A DNA stretch of 64,000 bases from Chloroflexota bacterium. Its GTDB lineage: Bacteria > Chloroflexota > Anaerolineae > UBA4142. The stretch is from contig JAMCQI010000013.1 in NCBI GenBank assembly GCA_023381515.1, positions 1 through 64,000 on the forward strand, given 5' to 3'. A program made the translations under genes and the position numbers. The notes below the pieces were generated by a model that saw nothing but the letters and a program-made list of their open reading frames with translations, was not told where the DNA came from and did no database searches. Of this stretch, positions 35,832 through 45,018 are shown in pieces (position 1 is the first letter of the stretch; each line of letters begins with the position of its first letter).

Positions 35832-37691
35832 TCATGCCGACGCGGGGCTCAAGGCTGGAATCGGTAACGACTCGGGCTTACTCGCCAGCCGCGCCAGTTC
35901 CGCCCCATCGATGCTCTCCGCGACCATCAGCCGCTCTGCGATGGCATTCAACTGATCGCGATAGGCGCTTAGCAAGTCCACTGCCTGGGTATGGGCAGTT
36001 GTAATAATCCGCTTGATCTCCATGTCGATCAGGCGCGCCGCCTGCTCGCCGTAATTCCGGTGCTCGGAAATTTCGCGGCCGAGGAAGACCAACTCCTCGC
36101 GTGCGCCAAAAGTGCGTGGACCCAGCTGGTCGCTCATGCCGTACCGCGTGACCATCGCGCGAGCGAGGTCTGTCGCGCTCTGGATATCGTTTGACGCGCC
36201 CGTCGTAATATCGCCAAAGACAACCTCTTCGGCGGCGCGCCCTCCCAATACAGCCGCCAGGTCATCCATGAACTTGGTGCGGCGCTGGAGATAGCGGTCA
36301 TCTTCGGGCAGGTGCATTGTGTAGCCGAGTGCCGGGCCGCGGGAGATGATGGACACCTTGTAGACGGGATCACAGTTTGGTAACAATTGCATGATGAGCG
36401 CATGGCCTGCCTCATGGAAGGCAATGACGCGTTTCTCGCTGTCGCTGATGAGGCGGCTCTTGCGTTCGGGACCGGCGATCACTTTTTCAATGGACTGGAG
36501 CATTTCGGCGTTTTCGATTGCTTTCTTATTGCGCCGGGCGGCGAGGATTGCGGCCTCATTCACCAGGTTCTCAAGATCCGCGCCTGAAAAGCCGGGCGTC
36601 AGTTTCGCTACGGCTCCCAGATCCACATCCGGAGCTAATGGTTTAGACGTTGTATGGACCTTGAGGATCTGCTTGCGACCGTTCATGTCGGGGCGGTCCA
36701 GAATGACGCGCCGGTCGAATCGACCGGGGCGCAAAAGCGCGGGATCGAGAATATCGGGTCGGTTGGTCGCGGCGACGAGAATGACGTTCGTGTCGGTATC
36801 GAACCCATCCATCTCGACTAGGATCTGGTTGAGCGTCTGCTCGCGTTCGTCGTGGGACCCGCCCAACCCTGACCCGCGGTGGCGACCGACCGCATCGATT
36901 TCATCCACAAAGACAATGCAGGGCGAATTCTTTTTGGCTGTGGCAAACAGATCGCGCACCCGCGAGGCACCGACGCCGACGAACATTTCGACAAATTCCG
37001 AGCCGCTGATGGAAAAGAACGGCACCTTGGCTTCTCCCGCGACCGCCCGCGCCATCAACGTCTTGCCCGTGCCCGGAGGACCGACGAGGAGCACGCCTTT
37101 CGGAGTGCGTGCGCCGAGTGCCGTGAACTTGTCGGGCTCTTTGAGGAACTCGACGACTTCTTGCAGCTCGGCTTTCGCTTCATCTACTCCCGCGACGTCT
37201 TCAAAGGTGACAAGGCCGGCGTCCGCGGCAAAAACGCGTGCCCCCGACTTGCCAAAGGCGGAGAGGGGGTTCCCGCCCACCGAAGAACGGCGCAGGAAGA
37301 AGAACATGATCGCTCCAAGGACGACAAGAAAGAGAAATCCTGAAAGGACGGGGAGCATATCGCCGAATGAGGACGGGGCTGCGTACCCAATGTCCACAGC
37401 CGCGATTCGCTCGGGCGAGACGTTCAGGTTGATCAAAGCTTCTTCGAGACTGCTGTCGGCGGTGACCTTGGCGGAAGTTGCCAGAGTGCCATCTCGGTAG
37501 GTGACATTGAGTGTCGCTCCGTCGACGGAGATGCTCCTGACATTGCCGAGTTGGATGTCCTGCGCCACTTGGGTAATGGGAACCAACTTGGGGGGGGTGG
37601 TAGGCGATCCCACTAGGGCATAGAGGATCGCGCCCGCCACGATAGCCAGCACCAGAACCAAGCCGTAACGTACCATCTTTCCTGAGATCAT
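35832..37691 (-). CDS. ftsH: ATP-dependent zinc metalloprotease FtsH
   Basis: A 619-residue membrane-anchored AAA+ protease for quality control of membrane and regulatory proteins. TM1 is at residues 7-28 and TM2 near 110-130, flanking a small external domain. Walker A GPPGTGKT, Walker [12 protein letters not shown] and the second region of homology [17 protein letters not shown] are present. The zinc site is HEAGH with the distal Asp region DLARAMV. ATG at 37691 has AAGGA seven bases upstream; the open frame to 37766 adds only basic residues. Confidence 0.95.
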   Translation of the reverse strand: MISGKMVRYGLVLVLAIVAGAILYALVGSPTTPPKLVPITQVAQDIQLGNVRSISVDGATLNVTYRDGTLATSAKVTADSSLEEALINLNVSPERIAAVDIGYAAPSSFGDMLPVLSGFLFLVVLGAIMFFFLRRSSVGGNPLSAFGKSGARVFAADAGLVTFEDVAGVDEAKAELQEVVEFLKEPDKFTALGARTPKGVLLVGPPGTGKTLMARAVAGEAKVPFFSISGSEFVEMFVGVGASRVRDLFATAKKNSPCIVFVDEIDAVGRHRGSGLGGSHDEREQTLNQILVEMDGFDTDTNVILVAATNRPDILDPALLRPGRFDRRVILDRPDMNGRKQILKVHTTSKPLAPDVDLGAVAKLTPGFSGADLENLVNEAAILAARRNKKAIENAEMLQSIEKVIAGPERKSRLISDSEKRVIAFHEAGHALIMQLLPNCDPVYKVSIISRGPALGYTMHLPEDDRYLQRRTKFMDDLAAVLGGRAAEEVVFGDITTGASNDIQSATDLARAMVTRYGMSDQLGPRTFGAREELVFLGREISEHRNYGEQAARLIDMEIKRIITTAHTQAVDLLSAYRDQLNAIAERLMVAESIDGAELARLASKPESLPIPALSPASA

Positions 37692-37820
37692 GGAGCGATC
37701 CTTTGATTTATCCGGTATGGTCCCGTCTCCGTACCGCCGTCTCTTTGCTTTCCTGGAAACGCGCATCGCCGCGCGGTCGTGTGCGCGGCGATGCCCGACC
37801 AGCCATCCATGGATGTGGGA

Positions 37821-38132
37821 CTAATAGCGATTCCGTCCGCCGCCGTACCCGCCGCGCGAGCCACCCCGAGATCCACCGCGGTCTTCCTTGGGACGGGCAA
37901 AGTTGACGGTCATGTGACGTCCGTCGAGCTCATGCTCGTTGAACATCTCGATCGCTTTTTGCGCTTCGACCTGGTTTGTCATTTCGACAAAGCCAAAGCC
38001 CTTCGGTCGCTGCGTGTCTCGGTCCATGATCATGGTGATTTCTTTGATCGTGCCGGCCTGGCTGAACAACTCGCGTAGCTGTTCCTCAGTCACATTGTAG
38101 GACAGATTGCCAACGTACAGTTTTGATTCCAT
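37821..38132 (-). CDS. RRM RNA-binding protein 1
   Basis: A 103-residue glycine-rich RNA-binding protein like those induced by cold in cyanobacteria and Chloroflexota. RNP2 LYVGNL is at residues 5-10 and RNP1 KGFGFVEM near 45-52, followed by a Gly/Arg/Ser tail. AAAGGAG lies just before the ATG. It is nearly identical in its RRM to the protein at 60392-60730, and the two leaders are also related. It probably acts as an RNA chaperone. Confidence 0.93.
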   Translation of the reverse strand: MESKLYVGNLSYNVTEEQLRELFSQAGTIKEITMIMDRDTQRPKGFGFVEMTNQVEAQKAIEMFNEHELDGRHMTVNFARPKEDRGGSRGGSRGGYGGGRNRY

Positions 38133-38164
38133 ATGGAATCTCCTTTGGTCTCGAAAAGCCCAGT

Positions 38165-38212
38165 ACGTGGCCTGGTCGATTCATTGAGTTTGGTTTGATG
38201 CCGCCTCCACGT
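38165..38212 (-). ncRNA. Structured leader of rrm1 (shared with rrm2)
   Basis: In the transcript, ACGUGG (38212-38207) can pair with CCACGU (38170-38165) across 36 bases. A competing hairpin pairs CCAG with CUGG around the same CCACGUA, placing it in a loop. Both pairings are also possible in the rrm2 leader at 60309-60368, although loop sequences differ. No U-tract terminator was seen in this leader. Confidence 0.55.
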
Positions 38213-38297
38213 TTCTCGCGGCTCGCCCGAAGCTAGAGTCAGGCGACAAATGATGCGGGTCCCGTAATTGTAGCTTGATGCCGCCGTTGCGTTCGAA

Positions 38298-38549
38298 TCA
38301 GATATGGACAGGGGTCGGCTCGGTCCATTCCTCGTCTCGCAAGTGGTATCTCTTGATGTACAAGGTACCCGCGCCGTCGTAATACCCCCGAATGTATCCG
38401 CTACCGTCGCGACACAGATAGTTCCTGAGAGAATCCGGAGATTCGTGGAAATTTGACCATACGTCAAGACGGATGTTGAGGTCACCGCCGAACCAATCAT
38501 TCCTTTGAATCGTCTCTCTCAACAAGTCGCGTTGCTGCTCATTCATCAT
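38298..38549 (-). CDS. Hypothetical protein
   Basis: An 83-residue protein beginning at tandem ATGs (38549 and 38546), with AAGGA a few bases upstream. It is polar, with NYLCRDGSGYIRGYYDGAGTLYIKRYHL suggesting a small beta-sheet domain (shown here only as description: Tyr- and Gly-rich strands). No family recognised. It is transcribed toward rrm1 and divergent from the next histidine kinase. Confidence 0.5.
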   Translation of the reverse strand: MMNEQQRDLLRETIQRNDWFGGDLNIRLDVWSNFHESPDSLRNYLCRDGSGYIRGYYDGAGTLYIKRYHLRDEEWTEPTPVHI

Positions 38550-38670
38550 GGAATCCTTGCCCGGCCGCCGGCATTGATAGACGACAACCTGCCTCAAGAG
38601 TAACATACCGTTTGTGAGCCGAAAAGGGAATCACGGAGGCAGGCTTGTTTTTGTCGTAAAAGGATGGTGG

Positions 38671-38695
38671 GGGTTGTCGTTTATTACGACAACCC
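38671..38695. promoter_or_regulatory. TTGTCGT dyad, candidate operator
   Basis: GGGTTGTCGT, five bases, then ACGACAACCC: a perfect 10-bp dyad. A half-site TTGTCGTAAAAG lies 20 bases upstream, and a TATAAT lies about 30 bases downstream at 38724-38729 ahead of the kinase gene. The same half-site recurs at 40474-40485 and 45110-45121. Confidence 0.55.
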
Positions 38696-38777
38696 TGCTG
38701 CAATCCGAACGGTGGAAACGTGGTATAATCATCTTGGCTGGGCGCTCGACCGACCCAGCCGTACTCCAGGCGGGTCC

Positions 38778-39755
38778 ATGAATTCTATCAAGCGTCCTTC
38801 GGCTCTGACGCCGAGCACACTCCTGGTGCTGGGTGTTCTCGCTCTGTTGGCAGGAGTGTATTTTGGCGCGCCAGCCTTGGACTCTGCTGCACGAGCAGTT
38901 GCGTTTCTGTTGGTCGGCGTGATGGTCATTATCTTGCTGATGCGGGAATTCACCGAGCGCCGACGTATGGAAGCCGCTGCCATAACCGCCCATACTCTGA
39001 ATGAAGAGTTGGACGAACGTGTCACCCAGCGGACGCGCCAGCTCGAAGCCGCCAACCGGAAATTGGCTGCCGAGATTGCCGATCGCGAGCGGGCGACCGA
39101 GCAGTTACGCCTTTTGGCTGCCCACCTCCAATCCGCGCGCGAAGAAGAACGCATCACCATTGCCCGTGGGATCCACGACGAGATCGGGACACTGATGACG
39201 GCGATCAAGATGGACCTCGCCTATCTGAGTAAGGAAATCACCGGCGGCACCCCCAAGTCTCCCGAGACACTCCGGGAAGAGATTAGCGCGACGACAAAAC
39301 TGGTTGATAATGCCATTCGGACCGTTCACCAAATCGCGCTCGAACTTCGACCCGCCGTTCTGGACCACCTGGGGCTGCGTTCAGCGCTCGAGTGGCAAGT
39401 GCGGGAATTTCAAGCGCGCACCAAGATCGAGTCTGAATTTGTTTCGACCGTGGATCACCTCCAATTGGATCCGGAACGCTCGACGGCTGTATTTCGCATT
39501 CTACAGGAAGCACTCACGAACGTCGCACGGCACGCGCACGCGACCCATGTCGAGGTGACCCTGCAGGAGCAGGACCGTCAACTGATGCTCCAGGTACACG
39601 ACAACGGTCGAGGGATTTCCCAGGAACAGGTCTCCGGCACCCGGCAGTTTGGACTACTCGGGATGCGAGAAAGGGCACATATCTTTGGCGGGGACGTGCT
39701 GGTCCAAGGGGCGCCGGGGCAGGGGACCACAGTCGCCGTCCGGATTCCGGTCTAG
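38778..39755 (+). CDS. NarL-type membrane histidine kinase
   Basis: A 325-residue kinase. Two N-terminal TM segments (about residues 12-30 and 38-54) are joined by a very short loop, so there is no external sensor domain. A coiled coil follows (ERVTQRTRQLEAANRKLAAE), then HisKA_3 with ITIARGIHDEIG near 130 and an HATPase (EALTNVARHA, DNGRGI, GLLGMRER). ATG at 38778 has AGGCGGG upstream. It precedes its response regulator by 20 bases. Input is probably membrane state, a partner protein or cytosolic signals. Confidence 0.9.
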   Translation: MNSIKRPSALTPSTLLVLGVLALLAGVYFGAPALDSAARAVAFLLVGVMVIILLMREFTERRRMEAAAITAHTLNEELDERVTQRTRQLEAANRKLAAEIADRERATEQLRLLAAHLQSAREEERITIARGIHDEIGTLMTAIKMDLAYLSKEITGGTPKSPETLREEISATTKLVDNAIRTVHQIALELRPAVLDHLGLRSALEWQVREFQARTKIESEFVSTVDHLQLDPERSTAVFRILQEALTNVARHAHATHVEVTLQEQDRQLMLQVHDNGRGISQEQVSGTRQFGLLGMRERAHIFGGDVLVQGAPGQGTTVAVRIPV

Positions 39756-39775
39756 GAGGAGGAGCGAAGGGCGCG

Positions 39776-40408
39776 ATGATCGATGTCATAATTGTCGATG
39801 ACCATGCGCTGATTCGAGAAGGTGTGAAAAAGACTCTGTCTGGGGAGCCAGATATGCGGCTCGTCGGGGAGGCGAATAATATCCCGGAACTGTTCCGCGT
39901 GCTGGGCCACGTCGCTGCGAACGTTGTCCTTTTGGATATTACGATGCCCGGCGAAAGCGGTCTGGATGCCCTAAAAGAGCTGCATCAGACGCAACCCTAC
40001 CTGCCGGTGCTTATCCTGAGCTTTCATCCGGAGGAGCGTTTTGCGGTCCGTGCGCTCAAGGCAGGTGCCGCGGGCTATATCACGAAAGAGAGTGCGACGG
40101 AGGAACTGGTACAAGCGGTCCGCAAAGTCGCCGGAGGGGGAATCTACGTGAGTGCCTCGCTGGGCGAGCAGCTTGCCGCCGAGCTGAAAGATACGAGCGG
40201 CAAGCTGCCCCACGAGACGCTCTCTGACCGCGAATTCCAGGTCATGCGACTCTTTGCCGCCGGCAAAAAGAGCAGTGAAATCGCGGAACAGCTTTCCGTG
40301 AGCGTCAACACGGTCAACACCTATCGCGCGCGCGTTCTGCAAAAGATGAGAATGCAGTCAGACGTGGAGTTGTCGCGCTATGCCGTCGAGCACGGTTTGA
40401 TTGACTAG
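39776..40408 (+). CDS. NarL/FixJ response regulator
   Basis: A 210-residue regulator with a receiver domain (VDDH, phosphoacceptor Asp in VVLLDITMP, Lys in YITKES) and a C-terminal LuxR HTH (LSDREFQVMRLFAAGKKS and SVNTVNTYRARV). It is the evident partner of the kinase just upstream. A strong terminator follows. Confidence 0.94.
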   Translation: MIDVIIVDDHALIREGVKKTLSGEPDMRLVGEANNIPELFRVLGHVAANVVLLDITMPGESGLDALKELHQTQPYLPVLILSFHPEERFAVRALKAGAAGYITKESATEELVQAVRKVAGGGIYVSASLGEQLAAELKDTSGKLPHETLSDREFQVMRLFAAGKKSSEIAEQLSVSVNTVNTYRARVLQKMRMQSDVELSRYAVEHGLID

Positions 40409-40436
40409 CCGCATTCGGTAGAGGATCGGATCTCCC

Positions 40437-40469
40437 GAACGCGTTGTCGTCCTAGACGACAACGCGTTC
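40437..40469 (+). terminator. Strong hairpin terminator
   Basis: A perfect 15-bp stem (40437-40451 with 40455-40469) closes a 3-base loop, 28 bases after the response-regulator stop. The stem carries the same GTTGTCGTC core as the dyad at 38671, so it may double as a protein-binding site. Confidence 0.7.
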
Positions 40470-40588
40470 GATGCTTTTACGACAAGAACAACCCTGTCCC
40501 CGTGATTCCCCTTTCTCTCGAGAGGGGCTATGCTTCAGCTAGCCGGTGTGTTCAAACGGCTGGCCATCTTGGCTTGAGGGCTGATCCC

Positions 40589-41050
40589 ATGAAAGTCTAT
40601 GTCGTCGACGACTCGGCCATTATACGTGATCGATTGAAACGCATGCTCGCCGATGAGCTCAACATTCAGACGATTGGCGAAACTGGAGACGCGCAACGGG
40701 CTGTCGAGGCCATTCGCGAGCAAAAACCGGATGTGGTTCTCCTCGATATCCAGTTGCTAAATGGAAACGGCATCGATGTATTGGAACAGGTGAAGCAGGT
40801 GCAACCCGCACCCGCGGTGATCGTTCTCACTGACTATCCGTATCCCGAATACCGGGACAGATGCATGCAAGCCGGTGCGGATTATTTTTTGATCAAGTCC
40901 GTCGAGTTCGATCAGGTTATTCCCGCGCTGAACCAGATCGCAACGAGGGCGCGGGACTCGGCAGGCTCCGAGCATATATTGCGGAACGCGCCCCAAAGGG
41001 ATTCCTGTTGCGCATTGGGAGCCCCGACACTGCCGATCTTGATGTCCTGA
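40589..41050 (+). CDS. Stand-alone receiver-domain protein
   Basis: A 153-residue CheY-like protein: acidic pair VDDS, phosphoacceptor Asp in VVLLDIQLL, Thr in VLTDYPYP and Lys in FLIKSVEF. The 30-residue tail has no DNA-binding motif. ATG at 40589 is chosen; upstream in-frame residues do not belong to the fold. It may take phosphate from the neighbouring NarL-type kinase and act by protein interaction. Confidence 0.85.
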   Translation: MKVYVVDDSAIIRDRLKRMLADELNIQTIGETGDAQRAVEAIREQKPDVVLLDIQLLNGNGIDVLEQVKQVQPAPAVIVLTDYPYPEYRDRCMQAGADYFLIKSVEFDQVIPALNQIATRARDSAGSEHILRNAPQRDSCCALGAPTLPILMS

Positions 41051-41084
41051 GCTTCATCGAACGATTTCAAATCGGGGGGGAAAC

Positions 41085-41345
41085 ATGGAAATTTTGGAAA
41101 TTCAGAGTTCACACAGTTTGATTACGAGCATGCCGCGAAGCCGCCCTACCGGCGCGCACGTCTACAAAGTTCATTGCCGTCAATTCACATTGGTGTACAA
41201 GGACTGGCAAAAGGACGCGACCGCACAAGGACATCCGCTTGCGGTCATGACTCTGGGATTCGAACGGATCTGGCTCACAGCGGAAGAGGTGGAGCAGGTA
41301 GCGAGCGCAATTCGCGCCACCAGCTCGCCCATTACGCTCGGATAA
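41085..41345 (+). CDS. Hypothetical protein
   Basis: An 86-residue protein with a G-rich ribosome site before the ATG. Features are YKVHCRQFTLVYKDWQ and the C-terminal FERIWLTAEEVEQVASAI, which reads as a helix. No family recognised. It is followed 22 bases later by another unknown gene on the same strand. Confidence 0.6.
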   Translation: MEILEIQSSHSLITSMPRSRPTGAHVYKVHCRQFTLVYKDWQKDATAQGHPLAVMTLGFERIWLTAEEVEQVASAIRATSSPITLG

Positions 41346-41367
41346 ACTCCCAAGGAGATAGCGGACG

Positions 41368-41910
41368 ATGAGACCTCAAGACTTGCAAGCTGGGCAGCAA
41401 AGAGTTCAGCAAACCGAGAGCAATGACGTCGCCGCCGGCGCCCAGCGCGAAAAGCGCAAGCAGATCCTGGCAACCACGTCACAGAAGATTGGCCCCGCCG
41501 TTCGAGAATGCCTTTCCGACTATTTTGCGAGCCTCGGTCTGAGCATGCAAGATGGGACAGGGCAGGAACGGCCGGCTCTTTTCCAGGAGGAGCATGGAGC
41601 GAGGGAACATACCTGGCGAGCATGGTCGCGCAAGAAAACCGGCAGCCACAGCGACTATCGGGCGGACGGCGTGCACCTCCTCGACGAACAAACGGCGTAT
41701 ACGATCACTGTCCTTCTCGTTGTCGACCGAAATGACGTCGCTCTGCTATACATTGGCAAGTATATCCGATCCAAGTTCGTGGGCGGGACACCCGTTGTGG
41801 CTTCAGATTTCCAAATGGAGATTCCTGCGCAGCTCGCAGGAGCGCTGGAAACCAAAACAGGGATTAAGGTGGTGGGGCTTGCCGAGTATCAAGATGCCCA
41901 GATCGATTGA
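41368..41910 (+). CDS. Hypothetical protein
   Basis: A 180-residue protein with AAGGAG upstream of the ATG. The first 60 residues are Gln/Arg-rich and probably helical. The C-terminal half has alternating beta strands (YTITVLLVVDRNDVALLYIG, then TPVVASDFQMEIPAQLAGAL). No family recognised and no membrane segment. It forms a probable unit with the preceding 86-residue gene. The stretch 41911-42163 after it has only weak, short open frames. Confidence 0.6.
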   Translation: MRPQDLQAGQQRVQQTESNDVAAGAQREKRKQILATTSQKIGPAVRECLSDYFASLGLSMQDGTGQERPALFQEEHGAREHTWRAWSRKKTGSHSDYRADGVHLLDEQTAYTITVLLVVDRNDVALLYIGKYIRSKFVGGTPVVASDFQMEIPAQLAGALETKTGIKVVGLAEYQDAQID

Positions 41911-42163
41911 GAGCGATGCAAGTCAAGAGGCAAGGGGCGAGACAGAAGACGAAAGTCAATACCTTCATCATTTACGATCTCGAACATGATGGGGACTTGC
42001 GCGAAAGACAATGCGCAAACCCCGTCTGGCACTTGAATCAGACAAGGTGTACGCATGGAGTCTGGAGAACCTTACCAAGTTGATCGGAGCGGCTCGATAA
42101 ACCGGCATGGGCACTAGAAACATCGCACGGGGTGAAGGAACATTAAGCAGGGAGTTGACACCA

Positions 42164-42265
42164 ATGGCAGAGAAAACAAAGTCCAAACGGTTGCCCAAGG
42201 GCCAGCGAATTCACGCGCGGCGGCTAAAGCAAGCCGCTCGGAAGGCTGGCGTGGCCCGCGGTTAG
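42164..42265 (+). CDS. 33-residue basic peptide
   Basis: A very short open frame with GGGAG nine bases before its ATG. The product is strongly basic (about ten Lys/Arg, ending in KAGVARG), resembling small nucleic-acid-binding peptides. It is directly followed by the gene at 42305. Real translation is plausible but unproven. Confidence 0.4.
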   Translation: MAEKTKSKRLPKGQRIHARRLKQAARKAGVARG

Positions 42266-42304
42266 CAGATCTTGAATGTGGAGCAACTGGAAAGGACTGG
42301 GGCA

Positions 42305-42685
42305 ATGGGGAAACGGGTCGGGTTGTGGATTGACCACCATAAGGCGGTCATTGTGACGATAACCGATCAGGGCGAAGAAACCAGCACGGTCGAATCCAAC
42401 CTGGACAAGCATGTTCGATTTGCAGGGGGACAACAGGAGATCTCGGCCGAGGACCAATTCGATCGGCGCTTTTCGGGCTATCTCCGAAAGTACTATGACG
42501 AAATCATTATGCAGATTCGTGAGGCCGAGTCCATTTTGATCCTTGGGCCGGGAGAAGCAAAAACTGAGCTGGAAAGACGTCTCGAAAGGGACCGCCTCGC
42601 CGGGCGCATCCTCAGCATTGAAACGGTTGACAAAATGACGGACCGCCAAATTGCGGCCCAGGTCCGTGAACGCCTTGCGAAATAG
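42305..42685 (+). CDS. baeRF/eRF1-domain-like small protein
   Basis: A 126-residue protein beginning KRVGLWIDHHKAVIVTI. The middle has YLRKYYDEIIMQIREAE and then ILILGPGEAKTEL, ending in TVDKMTDRQIAAQVRERL. The D-H-x-A-x-I start, the ILILGPGEAK strand-loop and the closing helix recall the eRF1 domain-3/Pelota-like fold of bacterial release-factor-like proteins; this is from memory. ATG at 42305 has AAGGA upstream. It may be a ribosome- or stress-associated factor. Confidence 0.6.
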   Translation: MGKRVGLWIDHHKAVIVTITDQGEETSTVESNLDKHVRFAGGQQEISAEDQFDRRFSGYLRKYYDEIIMQIREAESILILGPGEAKTELERRLERDRLAGRILSIETVDKMTDRQIAAQVRERLAK

Positions 42686-42744
42686 CGACTTGTCGAGCGT
42701 TCGCATCCGCTAGAAGTTGAACAACTCGATCTCCCGCTGTGAAT

Positions 42745-42809
42745 TTCACATGAACCTCGCCCTTCGCCGCGTTTGACCCTTTGCCCATGCCGCTCTGTCG
42801 ATCAGCTAT
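42745..42809 (-). pseudogene. Dead cold-shock protein gene
   Basis: The first 16 or so codons match the csp gene at 57051-57266 (ADRQ, then NAAKG), but the start codon has become ATA at 42809-42807. The WF and RNP motifs are destroyed, and the sequence runs out into unrelated DNA. The upstream leader is far better preserved than the coding part. Confidence 0.8.
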
Positions 42810-42856
42810 TGTGTTGGCTCCTTCATAGAGAATTGTCGGAGCGCCGCAATCTGCCG

Positions 42857-42904
42857 AAAAGAAAAAGCACCATCGCCCTTCATTCCTGACAGAGCCTTGG
42901 TGCC
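42857..42904 (-). ncRNA. Cold-shock leader hairpin, copy at dead csp locus
   Basis: The leader 42810-42950 is nearly identical to that of csp. The hairpin pairs GGCACCA with UGGUGCU, keeps the loop UCAGGAAUG, and is followed by a U-rich run. Relative to csp the closing pairs differ but remain complementary. Confidence 0.75.
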
Positions 42905-43036
42905 TCTAGTGTTCAGAAACTGCTGTTCCGTATAATTAGAGTATACCCGACCGTATTGACCACTCCCCGTTCGTCAATTCAACTGGGTCGTTGCTCAGCA
43001 CCGCTATCTGTTTGACCACTGACACCTGACGACCGG

Positions 43037-44668
43037 TTAGTACCCTGGCATCTCCGGCATGGGGGCCGAGGTTCTATTTTCCGGGATGTCCGTGATCAAC
43101 GCTTCCGTCGTCAGTATCATCGCCGCGATGGATGCCGCGTTCTCCAGCGAACTGCGCACCACTTTGGCGGGATCGATGATCCCAAGCGCGAGCATGTCAT
43201 CATATTGTTCCGACATGACCTCAAAACCGATATTGGGGTTATTCTGTTCTTTTTGGAGACGGCGCACGTCGTTTACGACCACCGCGCCGTCGTGTCCTGC
43301 GTTCTCCCCAAGTTGTCGCATCGGTTCTTCCAGCGCACGCTTGAGAATCCGGATGCCAGTCGCGATATCGCCAGTGTCGCGGACCTGGTCGAGCGCCGGA
43401 ATGATGTTGAGGAACGCAACCGCGCCGCCGGGGACGACGCCCTCTTCCACCGCCGCGCGGGTCGCGCTTAGTGCGTCTTCGACGCGGTGCTTTTTCTCTT
43501 TCAATTCCGTCTCGGTCGGTGCGCCGACGCGGACCACGGCCACCCCGCCCGCGAGCTTGGCCAGACGCTCCTGAAGCTTCTCTTTATCGTAATCGGACGT
43601 GGCTTTATCGATCTGCATTTTGATTTCGTTGATGCGCCCCTTGATTTCCTTCTCGGAGCCAGCGCCTTGGATAAAAGTGGTATCGTCCTTGGTGGCGATG
43701 ACCCGGCTACATTTACCGAGATCGTCGATCTTGGCGCTTTCGAGCTTGCGGCCCATCTCTTCCGTAATGACCTGACCCCCGGTGAGGATTGCTAGATCGC
43801 GCAGCATTTCCTTACGGCGGTCACCAAAGCCGGGTGCCTTGATGGCTAGGACATTCAACAGGCCACGCAGCTTGTTCAGCACCAGGGTGGTGAGCGCTTC
43901 ACCCTCTACATCTTCAGCGACGATGACGAGTTCGCGCTTGCCTGTCTGGACCAGCTTTTCCATCAGGGGAACGATATCGGTGATCACCGAGAGTTTCTTG
44001 TCGGTGAGAAGGATATTGGCGTTCTCGAGGACGGCTTCCATGCGTTCCGGGTTCGTTACGAAATAGGGCGTCAGATAGCCGCGGTCGATCTGCATACCCT
44101 CAACATACTCCGTCTCGAAGGCGAGACCGGTCTTGCTCTCTTCCACGGTGATGACGCCGTCCTTGCCAACCTTATCCATCACCTCGGCGAGGAGGTTGCC
44201 TACTTCCGGGTCGGCAGCAGAATTCGCTGCGACGTGGGCGATGTCTTCCTTGCCCTTGACCGGCCTGGCCATCTTTTTGATCTCTTCCACGAGGCATACA
44301 GTTCCTCTTTCGATCCCGCGTTTCAATAACATGGGGTTGGCGCCGGCCGCAACGTTCTTTAGGCCTTCGGTCACCATGCTTTGCGCGAGCACCGTCGCGG
44401 TGGTCGTGCCATCCCCCGCGTCATCGTTCGTCTTGGTCGCCGCCTCTTTGACGAGTTGCGCGCCCATGTTGTCGTACGGATCCTCGAGCTCGAGCTCCTT
44501 CGCAACGGTGACGCCATCGTGCGTGATGGTCGGCGCGCCGTATTTCCTGTCGAGCGACACGTTGCGTCCTTTGGGACCGAGCGTCGTTTTGACTGCATTC
44601 GCGACCATGTCGACGCCAGTTTTGAGATGTCGCCGAGCCTCTTCGGAAAACGCGAGTTGCTTTGCCAT
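43037..44668 (-). CDS. groL: Chaperonin GroEL
   Basis: A 543-residue chaperonin subunit that forms the ATP-driven folding cage with GroES. The ATP-site block [10 protein letters not shown], the [12 protein letters not shown] segment with the catalytic Asp, and [16 protein letters not shown] are all present. The C-terminus ends MPEMPGY and not the long GGM repeat tail. ATG at 44668 has GGGGAGG upstream. It is downstream of groES in the normal order. Confidence 0.97.
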   Translation of the reverse strand: MAKQLAFSEEARRHLKTGVDMVANAVKTTLGPKGRNVSLDRKYGAPTITHDGVTVAKELELEDPYDNMGAQLVKEAATKTNDDAGDGTTTATVLAQSMVTEGLKNVAAGANPMLLKRGIERGTVCLVEEIKKMARPVKGKEDIAHVAANSAADPEVGNLLAEVMDKVGKDGVITVEESKTGLAFETEYVEGMQIDRGYLTPYFVTNPERMEAVLENANILLTDKKLSVITDIVPLMEKLVQTGKRELVIVAEDVEGEALTTLVLNKLRGLLNVLAIKAPGFGDRRKEMLRDLAILTGGQVITEEMGRKLESAKIDDLGKCSRVIATKDDTTFIQGAGSEKEIKGRINEIKMQIDKATSDYDKEKLQERLAKLAGGVAVVRVGAPTETELKEKKHRVEDALSATRAAVEEGVVPGGAVAFLNIIPALDQVRDTGDIATGIRILKRALEEPMRQLGENAGHDGAVVVNDVRRLQKEQNNPNIGFEVMSEQYDDMLALGIIDPAKVVRSSLENAASIAAMILTTEALITDIPENRTSAPMPEMPGY

Positions 44669-44706
44669 AGCAGTATTCCTCCCCTTTACAGTCATGACGC
44701 GATCGA

Positions 44707-45018
44707 TTAGCTTTCAAGAACAGCGAGAATATCTTCCTCGCCAAGGATCACGTACTTTTTGTCGTCGATACGGATATCCATCCCAGAGTATCTTGTGAAA
44801 ACGACCTTGTCGCGAGGCGATACCTGCATCTCAATGCGCTTATTTCCGCCCGCGTCCCAGCGGCCGGGCCCAATCGCGACGACGAGACCCTCCTGGGGTT
44901 TATCCTTGATCGTCTCCGGCAATAACAGCCCACTCGCCGTTTTTGCCTCTGGTTCGAGTGGTTCTACGATGACGCGATCCGCCATGGGGCGGAACTTGGA
45001 CAGCTTTTTATCGGGCAC
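44707..45018 (-). CDS. groS: Co-chaperonin GroES
   Basis: A 103-residue lid subunit. The start is GTG at 45018 with AGGAGG seven bases upstream, giving a short charged extension before [12 protein letters not shown]. The mobile loop ([15 protein letters not shown]) and the C-terminal [13 protein letters not shown] are normal. I found no CIRCE palindrome upstream, so control is unlikely to be by HrcA at this site. Confidence 0.95.
   Translation of the reverse strand: MPDKKLSKFRPMADRVIVEPLEPEAKTASGLLLPETIKDKPQEGLVVAIGPGRWDAGGNKRIEMQVSPRDKVVFTRYSGMDIRIDDKKYVILGEEDILAVLES

Noticed and set aside
37688..37766. Upstream start for FtsH adding 25 basic residues
   Set aside because: ATG at 37691 has the ribosome site and the normal FtsH N-terminal membrane segment directly after it.
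41916..42083. 55-codon open frame after the 180-residue gene
   Set aside because: Weak ribosome site and no recognisable features; cannot be distinguished from chance.
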